From assembly GCA_036023115.1 (NCBI GenBank), contig JAYKKT010000091.1:29392001-29456000 (forward strand): a DNA stretch of 64,000 bases, given 5' to 3'. Numbering within the stretch: position 1 is the stretch's first letter; every line of letters starts with the position of its first letter. The position numbers and the translations under genes are program-made. Of this stretch, positions 10,303 to 22,877 are shown piece by piece. This DNA comes from Brasenia schreberi. Taxonomy: Eukaryota; Streptophyta; Magnoliopsida; Nymphaeales; Cabombaceae. The notes beneath the pieces were generated by a model, which was not told the origin of the DNA, made no database searches, and worked only from the letters and a program-made list of their open reading frames with translations.

Positions 10303-11118
10303 GTTATGTCAACAATTGAAATGTGAGACAAAACAACCACCAACAATTTTCCAGTAATAACTTCAGCTTCAAATTAAAAACAAAGATAAGAAAATGAAAA
10401 GGATAACGAAGCAGATGAACTTAATGTATATCATTTCCTGAAATTGCATAAATATGTGTATAAGATCAAATAACTGTCATCAAAAAACTATTCAACAAGA
10501 GAAAAACGAGATGTTCTGTTTGGGTTGGAAGTGATTAGACAAAATTTTAGCTCGACCAATATGGAGAACTTCAAATAACCAGACAGCGGAAAATAATAGC
10601 ATCGAAAGCATATTAGTTACTTTGGCCATTTGTTCTATGACATTCTCATATCGCTTGATTGAGGCGCAACGAAGAGCAATTACCCTTTTTTTTAATACAT
10701 TGTTCACCTTGCCACAGAAAAAGATCACCGCGCACATTCTATATTCCAGGAGAAATCCACACAAGCACGGAAAGAACTCCCATAATCCGCAAATTCTATA
10801 ATACCAAAAAAACAACAAAAAATAATCCATCCGGCCTCGAATCTGCTCCGCATATTATTACATGCCGTAGAAGGCGAACGTTGAAACTGACTACTGCGGC
10901 CACAAAATCGAGACACAAAAATTAATTACATTGTTGCCGGAAACTGGCAACTTTTCTCCGGAAAACAGAAGAAGTCATGATGATGACGAGATGGAAAAGC
11001 GGAGGAAACGGACACCAAAAGCCCCACAAAAGCCAAAATTCCATTCAAATAACTGACAAGCTATGAACTGGCGGACTGAAAGAGAAGCAAACGTGAGAGA
11101 GAGAGAGAGAGAGAGTTA
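10303..11118 (-). other. Possible downstream part of an unidentified minus-strand gene
   Basis: The GC content rises above the neighbourhood towards 11.2 kb. Open frames exist on both strands (for example 10492-10830 and 10725-10916, minus) but none matches a family I know, and they overlap in different frames. If the first exon at 11120-11195 is real, a splice acceptor ending CGCAG near 10885 could continue it. I cannot choose a frame with confidence. Confidence 0.25.
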
Positions 11119-11119
11119 C

Positions 11120-11195
11120 CTGAGAAAAGACGCGCGCGAAGGCGAGGAATGCGGGAACGAAGGAGACGGAGGCGCGAGTGAGAAAAGAGGGCCAT
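11120..11195 (-). CDS. Candidate first exon, mitochondrial-presequence-like
   Basis: On the minus strand an ATG at 11195 opens 25 codons (MALFSHSRLRLLRSRIPRLR, then ARLFS), followed by a strong donor (TCAG|GTAACT) at 11120/11119. The peptide is rich in Arg, Leu and Ser with no acidic residue, as in mitochondrial targeting presequences. It lies in a local GC- and CpG-rich patch, with CT-rich DNA downstream in the intron and upstream at 11379-11430, common around plant transcription starts. I do not recognise the protein and see no convincing second exon, so it may be a gene relic. Confidence 0.35.
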
Positions 11196-11376
11196 GATGA
11201 CCCTCCACCTTTTAACCTCCGCGAGTGTGGAGATTGAAACAAATGATGGTTAGTTGGGACTCATCAATGAACGCATCAAATTCCACCAGCATCACCCACA
11301 CTATACTGCCGCGCAGCTGTGTTCTCATGAATGAATGACCACCTTTCACCTCCAATGCGCTCCCACCATGAATGCC

Positions 11377-11378
<2 letters not shown>

Positions 11379-11430
<52 letters not shown>
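11379..11430. repeat. (CT)n microsatellite
   Basis: An uninterrupted CT dinucleotide run of 52 bp. The Arg-Glu run that it encodes on the other strand is not a protein. Confidence 0.97.
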
Positions 11431-11432
<2 letters not shown>

Positions 11433-11803
11433 GCCCAGCCGGTGAACGGCTCCGATGAGCCAAGCGTTGTTCCAAGGCTTTCAAGTTCTCCATGCTGATT
11501 GAAGTGGAAAGTGCAATTGGATACGGGATTCAAGCTCCTTGAGTTGGATGATAGATGCCGCCCATCATCCTGATGGATGGCACCCAAAACATGTACTCAT
11601 CTGACGTCTGCATTACCTTTCTGAAAAAAGATACATTTTCTTATATCCTGATTAGCCCGAATTAAGTCACAATTGGCAATTTGTTTTTAACATCCAAATT
11701 TTGGCATACCAGATTACTGTGCTAATGGGCATGACACTGTTAACCTAGTGCTTTCTTTTCATTACTGATTCAATGATACACTGGGTTTGCCAAATAACTT
11801 TTA

Positions 11804-12697
11804 GAACATTCACATGATATTTATTGATATAAAAGAAACTTAAAATAAAAAAATATTCAAGATTAAGTACCTTGGTGTATGTTATTTGCATATGACATTG
11901 TCTTAGTGGATGAGTCTAAGGAAAAAGTTAATAAGAAATTGGAACGATTGTGAAAAACATTAGAAAGTAAAAGCTTCTAGCTTAGTAAAACAAAGACAGA
12001 ATATATGGAATATAAGTTTGATCATTTCAGTACTTGAGAAGGCATAGAAATTAAGATTGACATATATTGCATCCCTAAAAAATAGAGTTTTAAATACCTA
12101 TGATCATTTTTTATAGGGATGAAAATTTGATGGAAATGTTGCGCATAGAATTAATGCTGGTTGGTTAAAATGGAGAGGGACATTAGGTATTCTATTTGAT
12201 AAGAAGATACCATTAAAGTTGAAATATAAATATTATATAGTAGCAATTAGACCTGCTATATTTTATGATTCTAAGTGTTGGACAATTAATCATCGTTTAT
12301 AAAAGATGTTAATGAAGATGTTGAGACGGATGAGTGGTAACACAAGGAAAGACCATATAGATAATGAGGTTATTGAAAATTAATTGAGAGTAGTATCGAT
12401 AGAGGATAAAATGAGAGAAAATCGTTTAAGATGGTTTCAACACGTAGAAAGATGACGAAAGGATACTCCCGTAAGAATATATGAACAACTAGATTCGTAA
12501 GAATATATGAACAACTAGATTGTGAAAAAGTTAAAAGAGAAAGAGAACGACCGTACAAGTGTTGGAAAGAAACAATAAAAACGATCTACTTTATATTGAT
12601 TTAACTGCTAGCATAACACATAATAGGGCTCTTTGAAAACAAAGAATCCATGTAGCCAACCCTATCTAGTATAGGAAAAAGCTTAGTTGTTGGTGTT
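11804..12697 (+). mobile_element. RTE LINE 3: RT C-terminal fragment with 3' end
   Basis: It begins at an RT block (ACATTCACATGATATTTATT, encoding HMIFID), skips the middle of RT, and resumes at DIVLVDESKEKVN (about 11895). It continues through KIDIYCIP-like, KMLMKMLRRMSGNTRKD and RENRLRWFQHVERR. The 3' motif (GGGCTCTTTGAAAACAAAGAATCCATGTAGCC) and a TTGTTGGTGTT tail end it. A 21 bp segment (GTAAGAATATATGAACAACTAG) is tandemly duplicated at about 12471-12520. It is a dead, internally deleted copy. Confidence 0.85.
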
Positions 12698-12917
12698 ATA
12701 TAAGTTTTAACATTTATACTTAAATAATGTCATAAAATAAACAACAAGAATTGATGCTTATCACATTCTTATATTAAACTTTTTCATGTAGTGAAAACAG
12801 TTAGCGCCGAAGGAAGGAAAAGAGAGTAGGTTTGAAGGAGAGACGAGATCGTTAGGCAAAAGAAAATAGCAAGCGGTTGTTTATCAACGATCAATTACGG
12901 GTGAGGATTTTATCAGG

Positions 12918-12935
12918 TTATATATATATATATAT
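12918..12935. repeat. Short (TA)n tract
   Basis: About nine TA units within an otherwise unassigned spacer (12698-13164). Confidence 0.9.
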
Positions 12936-13164
12936 GTACGCTCTAGTTCTGATGGTACGGTTTTAACTTGACTTCTGCGTGTTCATGAATGAGCCGGCGA
13001 CTCATAGGCAGTGACTTGGTTAAGGGAATGTAATTGTTTTGGCTTTATATCACACAACTAACATTGTTCCCTTCCTCATGGGAATAGGGAGCTCTTTTCT
13101 TTTGTAATTGGTATGTGACAGCACCTCTTTTTTTTACATAAGGGTGAGATTTTCTTTCGTTTAT

Positions 13165-13402
13165 AATAAAAAATAAGAATTTTGAAATGGATGAATAATC
13201 ACATAAGAAAAATTGTATTCGTAATCATGTTATTAGAAACAAAACTAATAGTGACACTAATAGAATAAAATGAAAGAAAATTATTCGTAGAAAAACGACT
13301 ACAAACTGAATTGTAAAAATATTAAAAAAGAAGAAAAAACTACAAAAATTAAATCAACTGTTACCATATCACATAGAAAAAGGCATAGTTGTTTGTTTGT
13401 TT
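13165..13402 (+). mobile_element. RTE LINE 3'-terminal fragment
   Basis: A badly decayed 3' end of the RTE family. It has GAAAGAAAATTATTCGTAGAAA (matching the block before the 3' UTR in the 12.4 and 17.1 kb copies), CATAGAAAAAGGCATAGTTG and a TTTG-rich tail. Its 5' limit is approximate. Confidence 0.55.
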
Positions 13403-14187
13403 GAATTGTTCTTTTGTCACTTTTCTAATATGTATAACTATAAACCTATAATATTTATAAATTTATATTAGAAGGTATAACTTTCTAAAGTTTTAGGTAC
13501 GGTGCCTACTAGTCTCTCTCGTGTATTACGAATAGTTTTTTGTCGACATCAAAAAGGTCGCGTGAGCCAACTTGAGTGGCCAAACGCGCCCAACCACTGT
13601 GGGGCTTTGTTGAGACATGAATCCAACCAAGCCGGTGATTTGATTCGGTTCTAAAAGCCCAACAGTTTAATTCGGTTCTGTTCTACACTGAAAAGTTTTC
13701 CACAGTTCACGGTTCGAGAGTTGGAACTGAACCACGAGAACCGAAGGGAAACATATATATAATTAATTATATGTTCACATAACTACATAAATCATAATAT
13801 ATATACATTATGAATTCGAACAGATTGGGGTTTTATCGAACATCCTCTTCAAGTCTTCACTCTTCAGCCGACCTCAGGCAACAACTCTTCTCCTTTTCTT
13901 CGTCACTCATCTCCATCTCTTGGGTAGCATTGAACTCTGCGGAAAGCCAATCAAAACTGGTATATTCTCTCTTTCTCTTGCATATTAGATGTTGAAGCTT
14001 TGTTGCTATTAGCATCTCTCTCCTACCTTTCCTGATTCATCCTTGATGTGCTCCCCAAGCTGGTGGTTCTATCCACTACTCCCGGCTAATTATCCTGCTC
14101 GTTCTTCGAACACCTCTCATTTGTCTCAAATAGCCGTATCATTCGATCGACTCTCCTTTGGTCTTCCTCCTAAGTGACTGGTCTCTT

Positions 14188-14190
<3 letters not shown>
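13403..14190. other. Unassigned spacer with GGTTCGG-type motifs
   Basis: No confident gene. A short open frame (13810-13995, plus) follows an AT-rich stretch with TATATA but shows no homology that I can see. At 13640-13760 there are repeated GGTTC[GT]G and GAACCG words, resembling the inside of the MITE-like element at 22.9 kb. Confidence 0.35.

Positions 14191-14256
<66 letters not shown>
14191..14256. repeat. (GA)n microsatellite
   Basis: A nearly perfect GA run of 66 bp, the longest microsatellite in the window. Confidence 0.97.
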
Positions 14257-14258
<2 letters not shown>

Positions 14259-16619
14259 AAAGCTAAAACTGAACGACACCGAACCATGAAAAACCCCACT
14301 TATTGCTGAGTTACCTATATCAAATCGTTAAGTGGAAAAACCTTACCTAGATGCTCAATGGCTAAACGTTTCCAAGCTGACGAAGACAAAAAGTGGTCAA
14401 GCTTTGCCATCGACGGATGAAGGAACCGGCTTTGCCGAGTTGTTGAGGCCAAAGGGTCGAGCAATGCCGAGATGTCAAGGTCAAATAATCAGCCTTCAGT
14501 GGGGTGCTTGAAGTAGTGTGCTCTTTTTCTCAACACCAATAAAGGTGTTCGAGTGAAGGACAGATTGGCAACATGGTTTGGCGCGGTCAAATAATCGTAA
14601 TGGGTCGTGCTGCCCGATAAGCACGTGGGAGAAACGGTCCAGTATACACAAAAGCAATGTAAAGGCATTGATTAATGGTGAACTTTCGTCTTATACAGAC
14701 TTTCCCTTCTTCTATGGAAGGAGGCAATCCACAAGAGACGCCCTTATGTATGATCTTCTTGAACCAACTGATTTATGATTGGCCTAGTTATCAGCCCCTA
14801 CCCGTGATTAGTTGGATTAACATTTCATTGTTAAGCACCCTAAGCGCTACTTGCAAATGGTGATTTACAATCAAAGAGCAATACAAACAAAGGAAAAGGA
14901 ATCTCAGTGAAAAATATAGATTTGGAGACAAAAGAAAAGACTGATTTGAACCAACAATATTACTACCATTCGTACGCCCAAAATTACTAACATACACTCT
15001 TATTTGAGTTTGTTATGAAAATACTTTTTTGTATTTTCTCTTTCATATATAACACTAATTGCATTCTCTTTGTCGCATATAACCTCAACAGCCCAACAAT
15101 ATGAGGTCACCTTTGCATGTCTTATGTTCTTTTGATCATCCTATGTGTGTTACTCAATCTCAATCAAGAGCGTGCAAATACTTAACCTCGCTTAATGTTT
15201 TTTCCATCGTGATCTTGTGGTTGACATTCTTATGATTTCGTTTTTTGTTTTCATTGCATACATGCTTTGAAGGATTGTGATACATTGTATTGAACGATCG
15301 TGATTGAATCAATTAAAATCTTTTGTTTATTTTTTATTTTTGTTTTTTGTCGATGATTGGAACCCGTGGCAATCGGCAAAGAAATGCAACTTGAGTGTGG
15401 TTCTCGTATCGTTGAGTCGTGCCTGGTTTAAAAAGTAACATAGACAGAGCACATCATCTTATTTCTAGTTGTGCAGCATGAGCACGTTCATCTTCATTGT
15501 AGGACCACGTCATTTGTCCACTTTACTATGTTTTGAATGAACTACTTTATATTTTACAGTAGGAATGACTCGAAAAGGTGATGATATATCCTATGGACAC
15601 AGAGGCACATTGAGGCATCACATATGAATCGTCCAACGATGCATCCACAATTTCAGATAGATTATGCTACAACTTCTTTAGGATATCATGATAAAGTTGA
15701 ACCCTCTTAATCTCGATGAGTACCTTCTAGAGGAAGATGATGATGTTGCTCCCTGAACTCGGAGTTGCTACCTAGTTTTGCAGATTATATTGTATATACT
15801 GACAAACCTTGTGTGAAAATATATAGAGATTGTTGAAACTAGTGACATGCCAAATGAGATGCAATGCTTTAGTTGAGTAGCTATTTTTGCGAGAAATAAT
15901 AGTACTAGGTAGTTGGTAGGATATTATGTAGTGTTATGAGTTATTTGATTAGGGAGGTTTGTTGTTCTAGGCTTTGGATCAGTCGTTGCTCATTACTTTT
16001 ATTGATAGATGATAACCTGACATTAATAGATTCCATATGTTATGGGGTGAGATTGACTATTACTGGCCATGAGATTTTAAGCCTTTTGATGAGTGATTAT
16101 CTTGTAGCCATAACACGTGCAATAGATAAGATAGATATTATGGCTGAATTGATGTGCACGAATTACAATGAAGTGAAATTGTAGATGAAGTCTAGATGTA
16201 TCAAGTTTGAGATATTTCGGGTACGTACTAAGAGAAGGGAGATTATACTTGAGCAAAACGCGTTGTTATTTTTGTTGTATCGCAAGGGTATACAATATAT
16301 GCCAATAATGGACAATGCCTCAATTATAAGATGTTATTTCCATTCAGAGACAAAACCAAGAAAATCCCATAATCATCCTACCATGCACTGCCCCCCTCTC
16401 CCACCCACTAGAAAAAAAGAGAAGATGAAAATTAAAAAACTAAACAATTTCTTCTGGTTAAATAGAATGGACATTTCTATAAAGATAAATTGTGATCCTT
16501 GAGAAAAGATTAAGTAATATTCACATGATAATTGTCAAAGATTTCCTTGATTTCCTATTTTATCTTTTCCTTTAAATGTTACATGTACACAAACACATGT
16601 ATATGTATTTATGTATATA
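14257..16619. other. Unassigned spacer
   Basis: Several short open frames (for example 15936-16184 and 16185-16502, plus) overlap or abut without codon structure or motifs that I recognise. I see no repeat border and no RNA gene. Confidence 0.4.
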
Positions 16620-17398
16620 TGATGGCATTATGTTAGTGCATGAGTGTAAAAAAAAAGTTAATAGGAAATCAAAACTATGGAGAGAAACGTTAGAAAGTAA
16701 AGGCTTTTGACTTAGTAGAATAAAGATAGAATATATGGAATGTAAGCTTGATCATTTGGGTATTTAAGAGGATATAGAAATTAAGATTGACACAAATTAC
16801 ATCCCTCATAAGGAAGTTTTAAATACCTAGGGTTAATTTTTCAAAGTGATGGAAAAATCGATGGAGATGTTACCCATATGATTAATATTTCTTCGTTAAA
16901 ATGGAGAGAGGCATCAAATATTATGTGTGATAAGAAGATACCATTAAAGTTGAAATGTAAATATTATAGAACAACAATTAGACATGCTATGTTTTATGGT
17001 TATGAGTGTTGGATAATTAATCATCATTTACAAAAGATGTTCATAGTAAAAATGAAGATGTTGAGTGGTAACACAAGGAAAGACTGTATAGATAATGAAG
17101 TTATTGAAAATAAATTGGGAGTAGCACCGATAAAGGATAAAATGAGAAAAAATCATTTAAGGTAGTTTGAACACGTAGAAAGATGACCAAAGGATACTCT
17201 CGTAAGAAGATATGAACAACTAGATTGTAAAAATGTTAAAGAGGAAGAAGACAACTATAAAAGTGTTGGAAAAAATAATAAAAAATTATATAGTTTATAT
17301 TTAGTTAATTGCTAGCATGACATGATAGGGCTCTGTGAAAACAAATAATACATATAGCCGACCATCTAGTCTTGGAAAAGGCTTAGTTGTTGTTGTTA
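16620..17398 (+). mobile_element. RTE LINE 4: RT C-terminal fragment with 3' end
   Basis: It aligns with the 12 kb copy almost throughout: LVHECKKKVNRK, KTIRHAMFYGYECWIINHHLQ, KMLSGNTRKDCIDNEVIENK, then GGGCTCTGTGAAAACAAA and GGAAAAGGCTTAG with a TTG tail. The longest open piece is 16878-17165 (95 codons). Everything upstream of the RT C-terminus is absent, which is 5' truncation as usual for LINEs. Confidence 0.87.
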
Positions 17399-18649
17399 TA
17401 GTAGTATGTAGATATGGCGAGAGTACTTTTTGCAGTAAAATCTCTTTCACTATTGATGTTTCAATGGAAATTGTTTACCTTTAACATATATTCTAATATC
17501 TACCTTAAAGGAAGACCTTCAATTTAAAATGAGCTCAACATTTTTCTTCCTTTCCCCTAGAAACTTTATGAAAATCCCTAAATGTTATGAATATGCCATT
17601 AATTGTTGCATTGTATTTGTCATCCACAAATCGCTACTTGAGGAAGAAATTTGTAATATTGCAAATAATACCATGAGGATAAAAGAAAGACAAGATTGCT
17701 CAAACAAGGTTCCAAACTGATTGAAAGTTCAAACTGTGCACGTAGAGAACTCAAAACAAACATGTATTTTGGGCATATATTATATAATGTATATGTAGAA
17801 AATACAAAGTAAATAATCAAACTCAATATAATAAGTCAATACAAAAAAGTAATTGATATATAAGAAGTTTCGTTACATATTCTTACCATAAAAAAATAGT
17901 GTTGATTCATCATATCATATGTATATTACACATATCATATATATATCACACATGTCATATAAGTAATTGATCATCATTAACCAATAATGAAAGGAACATT
18001 GTCAATCCAACCTTAGAGAGTTGTACTAACGCAATATTCTACATTGTGGCTATGACCCAACGCATGTTAGACATGGATATCCAATACTTAGAAGGACACT
18101 GACTATCCTTTCAATATGCAATGCATTGGAGAATATCGTTGAAACTTTCCTTCTCTATAAAGACTATAAAATATATATTTCTAGATGTGTAACCTCCTTA
18201 AAATACAATCTATGGGCTTCAGGCTACCATCCTGCACTCTCTCTTAAATGCTCTCCAATGACGTGGTATTTGCAGTTACCATCTACTAGAATATTCACTT
18301 ATTTATCAATATACAAGCTCATAGATCAAGGTATTTGTGTCTTGTATTTTCTAAAATCTAATCTTCTGGTAATCTTTTTTACACAAGATGTATCAATATG
18401 TGAAGTAATGAAATCCTTTGTAACATTGCATATAGGGTTAAAACTACTTAAAGAAGAAATACTACATCCAAGATATACTACACATGCTCGATCACGCCCA
18501 CATCTTCGGCTCCTATCGACCTTTCCTTGAGTAACACTCTTTTGTATATGCTTTCATGAAGACAACTTCCTCTTAGTAAATTTGTTACAAGATTTGTCCT
18601 TCAAATGCCGAAGAGGTAGCTCTTCTAGTATAGTGTGATGAGTATTCGG
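17399..18649. other. Unassigned AT-rich spacer
   Basis: It contains ATATCATAT-type short repeats at 17908-17965 and open frames without recognisable homology (for example 18126-18530, plus). The part after 18000 may be the far C-terminal or 3' flank of the Mutator-like element on the minus strand, but I cannot show it. Confidence 0.4.
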
Positions 18650-20470
18650 ATGCTCGTCTAACAAGTCAACCAACTTGTTATGTTTTTCTATTTTAGGATG
18701 AGTTAATAGTTAGTGGAAAATATTATACATCTTAGTTATCTTTCTTTGGTCCTTATCTTCACACTCAAATGTGGAAGGTCTTTCTACCTTTGTTAAGCTT
18801 CTTTTAAAAAATATCAATTGAAAACAATTTTAAAAACCTCATTACTCTTGAAATGAATATTGATCTCTTGAGTATATGACAATTCATATGACTATCACAG
18901 TGTAACATGAATGAGGCCAATACCTACTATTTTTAAACAACTCATCTCTTTGATAATTAGATTAAGTGCATATAATATATGCTAACAGTTCACGATTCCT
19001 TAAAAGACTTCTTTAGTTTTCTAACCTATAACTCTTTCAACGAATGAAGTTTTATCTATATCATATTGAATAACCCAATGAAGCTACTGAAAAATCCTTT
19101 TAACCGTTAATGTGTACCCTCAAATCTATCGACCAACTCACTATAAACAATACAATATTTGAAACAAAATAGTACATATATGGAAAAAGTGTACTAACTT
19201 ACCTAGATGTATGAGTACCGTAATGTATCACCTTTTTTGTCAATGTTAAGAAAATCTTCTCTTTATATGGGTTCAACCAATGCTCCTTAACATAAAAAGG
19301 AATGATAGTAAATTTTGTAATTTGCCTCCATCTTAGTAAATGCCTCTATATACATGCTCTCATCCATGGAGTCAATAACCTTCCTCCAACTACTACCAAA
19401 TACGATAACTATTTTTTTATTTCTCGTCAATCGAACAACATATCCCTCAATGTTCATCAACAATCTTCCTTCAATTGTTACCAAATATGATGGCTATTTT
19501 TATTCCTCGTCAACCAAACAATATATCCCTCGATATTCATCAACAATCTTCCTTCAATTGTTACCAAATACAACAACTATTTCTTTATTCCTCGTCAACC
19601 GAACAATATATCTATTGATGTTCTTGACAATATGACATATGTATAAGAAATGTGTTCTCTTAGAATATGATCTCAATTGCATTCATAAGTATAAGATTAT
19701 GATCACTGCAAACTAGATAGAAAATTTTGTTTGCCATATGCAACTCTCTCGTGCACTTCAACACCCACACATAATCACTATAAAAAAATTGTTATTTATT
19801 AACGTAAATCCTACAACCTCCAAGAAAGGCATATTATATATGCGAATGAAGCAAAAAATCTTATTAGTTAAAATAAATATGAACAAATATAACAAAAAAT
19901 AGCTCATATATATTTGTCTTATTAATGCAATAAACTAAAACACTTTTAGGAGTGAAAGTAACAACTGAATTGATTGAGGACGTGCAAATACATTGCTAGA
20001 AATGCTCATATTTTATATCCTCTTACACCAAGTGTGATACTAGTGATTATTTAATGAATGCAATAGTTGTTGCAAAACATTTCGATCACTCATATCCTCT
20101 TTCATAATTTTCATCCTCGCATTATAAATGTGTTTTATCGTACTAACGTTTATATTATCAAGACGTTTCAATTGTGACAAAACATGCTTCAACTTACAAT
20201 GACTTCCTCATTTCTATAATATACTCAACATCATTCAATCTGATTATGTGTACCAATAACTACATTCAATTCAATAAACCATCAGTTCTACTCTCTCCCA
20301 TTTCATCTTCTTTGTATATGTACAACGATAACTTTCAGCATTAACTTTTTCCTTACTTTTAATTTGTTGTTTCTTTCACACCCAAGTCATACTTTGCTTA
20401 TCACACATTTACTTTTCGATCTAAGAACAATGATAACATTATTGTGCTTCCTCCCAATATCTCTTACACA
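18650..20470 (-). pseudogene. Mutator-like (MULE/FAR1-type) transposase relic
   Basis: Read on the minus strand, fragments in several frames follow the order of a MULE transposase. At about 20040-20150 comes HIYNARMKIMKEDMSDRNVL with QQLLHSLNNH. The block near 19800-19835 reads NMPFLEVVGFTL. At about 19655-19710 comes the second catalytic region (DHNLILMNAIEIIF, with a C-x-WH-like motif behind it). Then WRKVIDSMDESMYIEAFTK with NYKIYYHSF (19290-19400), and a late block near 18900-18990 (LIIKEMSCLKIVGIGLI). Every block is split by stops. In active elements the enzyme cuts at the terminal inverted repeats; I could not find such repeats here. A domesticated FAR1-like gene is unlikely because no frame stays open. 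Confidence 0.68.
19383..19633 (-). repeat. 83-85 bp tandem triplication inside the MULE relic
   Basis: Three consecutive units start at 19383, 19468 and 19551. Each holds C[CT]TTC[AT]A[AC]T...ACCAAATA, then TTCCTCGTCAA[CT]C and AACA[AT]ATATCCCTC-like words. The unit length is not a multiple of three, so the duplication itself breaks the transposase frame between the second catalytic region and the WRKVID block. Confidence 0.85.
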
Positions 20471-22448
20471 TCATATCATATTATCTCGATTACAAAATAT
20501 TGTATCTATGATAAATACAAATTCATAATCAAGTTCATCACCTTCGTAGTAAAAAAATGAATCATTACATGCATCATCACCCAATTAGTCATTGATCCAC
20601 TTTCATCAATCGCAGTATCATCATGTGTAATATATTCAAAGTCTACTACATGATAATGAATACTTTCATTTGGTTTCTTTGATATCTTGCATGTTAAGAA
20701 TAATGTTAACATAATAAAAGTATTGAGTAACACACATTGTGTATGTCTAAAAATTTGATTGTAACGTGCTTAGGTCATGTATCTCTTAGAAAAGAACCGC
20801 ACATAAAATGCATGTTCATTACCAAAAAATTGTGCCTAAAGTATGTCATTTGAAAAAGTCAACTATGTCTAGACTGCGATGACTTATAAAGAAAGGTGCG
20901 CCTATGAGACATCACTAGGTAAAGACCAATGTGCTTGAGACACATCTCTTTCCTTACCTATGACACTCACCCCACCTAGAACTTAACGAAAATTTGATAT
21001 TTTTATTTGCTTTCATGTGTTGCTAGATTGATGGATGACTTTTAATAATATCCATATTACAATTGTGGAGAATTGAATAAAGTTGAAAATAAATCGAAAT
21101 TGATGAAAATATATCAAAAATTATGAAAATAGACTGAATATTATGATTAAAAGTGATACAAGAGAAACACATGAAGGAGGGAGGTAAGTGGTGTAAAACC
21201 GATGATAGTTCTATGACAAAGGTAAAATCAATGATGGAGCTATTAAAGTGAAGAGTCCTAGGAAGCGAGGTGTGGAATGAGAGAGAAATTGAAGGGTAAT
21301 TTCCATTTTTTTAAAAAGATGGTAAAAAAAAGGTGGACCTTCAATAAAGAAGGTGTATGAATGTAACAACTGACAGCGGAAGAGAATGCTTGGCTTTTCA
21401 GTGGTCCTTTTTTCCCAGTGGACGTACTTGTGGTCTCATGGTCACACTGGGCCATCAGCTTGGAACAAAAGGACTTGCGTGAAGTAGTCACCGAGATGAT
21501 GGTACTCAAGCCATTGAGTTTTTGCAACTTTTCCAGGGCAAGATGACAAATTCGCTACCACTATTGCCACATAATAGTGATTCCTCTTTTGATCATACAA
21601 TATGCATTACTATGTTAGGACTTCGTCATAAGAACAGGGTTGTTTGGTACAAATTGCTGTCCATAGCCAAATCTTGGCTGTTTGTCAGGGTGAACAAGAA
21701 TCATGCCCAATAAGTATTGATACCCGAGGCGTGCACAGCACAAGGAGCAATATCTTCACCCGGCCAGGTGTCAACTCACAAATTGGAGGTCATGAGTTTG
21801 AAACTTACAAAAAAACGATTAGATTAAAGAATCTTGCAAGATAGAGTGATAGTTTTCCAAACCCTTGAAGAGGTAAAACAAAATCCAGAACCATAAGCAA
21901 TGACCAAATAATCACATTACACGCTTTTGCAAGAAAATAAACAAATGCAGTTAGTCGTAGCACGACCAGAGAGTGGATCTCCACGTTTTTGCAAGACAAC
22001 AGAGACAGCAGCCAAAGTGGGACTATCTTACTAAACAAATATTAATCACATTACATTTTCCAGAAAATAAACAAATGCAGTTAGTCATGGCACCTACAAG
22101 ATTGTGAAACAGAGTAACCACATTATTTACAATCAATCATGTAAAACATTTTCTTTTCTTTTTAATTATTTTCCCCTTCTTATTTCCTTTACAAATCTTT
22201 ATTTACAAAGTTACCAGATACCAGCACCATAGCTCACAATTACGCTACACAGCCGACCCTCATATTAACATGTTAACGAGCGTCTTCAGAGGAATAAAAG
22301 AATTGGTGCACCAGAGGAACAAATAGGAGTTGGCAACTTTCGTTCTTCCCTGCATGAAAAAATATTTATAACCCATCAAAACAAAATATTTGAAGAAAAG
22401 GTCATTTTTGAGGCCTTTGTTTCAGCCTATGTTGCAGAAAAACAAATG
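20471..22448. other. Unassigned spacer
   Basis: The first few hundred bases may be the N-terminal part of the MULE (minus, 20506-20733 open), unproven. At 21770-21815 a GGAGGTCATGAGTTTGAAACT word resembles an RNA polymerase III B box, possibly another SINE. At 21930-21970 and 22040-22090 an AAATAAACAAATGCAGTTAG segment is repeated. No gene was found. Confidence 0.35.
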
Positions 22449-22661
22449 GTAAGAGAAGGTTAAGATGAACTCAAGACCTTCCCACCTACTAAGAAGGCGC
22501 AGTAACCAACCAAGCTATGAGAGTGATAGGGCATGTAATAGTAACTTTCTCGTAAGGTAAGATGCATTGGGATTTGAACTGAAGACCTTCCACCTACTGA
22601 GGCACACTAACCAACCAAGCTATGAGAGTGATAGGGCATTTACTAGCAACTTTCTTAACAA
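22449..22661 (-). mobile_element. Two tandem tRNA-derived SINE heads
   Basis: Two units of about 105 bp (22449-22553 and 22556-22661) share CCAACCAAGCTATGAGAGTG and ATAGGGCAT. On the minus strand, unit 2 has an A-box-like TAGCTTGGTTGG (22622-22611) and a B-box-like AGTTCAAATCC (22580-22570), spaced as in a tRNA promoter. Unit 1 keeps the A box (22517-22506) and has a degraded B box. No tRNA anticodon arm or CCA acceptor pairing is apparent, so this is a SINE rather than a tRNA gene. Confidence 0.65.
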
Positions 22662-22877
22662 AAACTATTAAACATGTGGACAACAAACCGTGTCAGACAG
22701 ACACCCTATATCGTTTCCAAACGAAAAAACACACAATCAGCCCAAAACAAGAGAAAAGAAAAACTATTTTCCATTCCAGACAGGCTCTTCCTACTCAACA
22801 CCGGAAACAGACACGATGAGAGGAAAATGCAGTGTATTCTGCTCATTAAATGCACTCTCAATTTCATAAAGTGATTC

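Noticed and set aside
11212..11587. Minus-strand frames with Arg-Glu dipeptide runs
   Set aside because: They are translations of the (CT)n microsatellite.
14578..14863. Overlapping plus-strand frames as a gene
   Set aside because: No motif, no splice structure and no codon bias that I can see; they overlap each other in different frames.
22501..22622. A true tRNA gene
   Set aside because: A- and B-box-like words are present but no cloverleaf with acceptor and anticodon stems could be drawn, and the unit is duplicated; SINE fits better.
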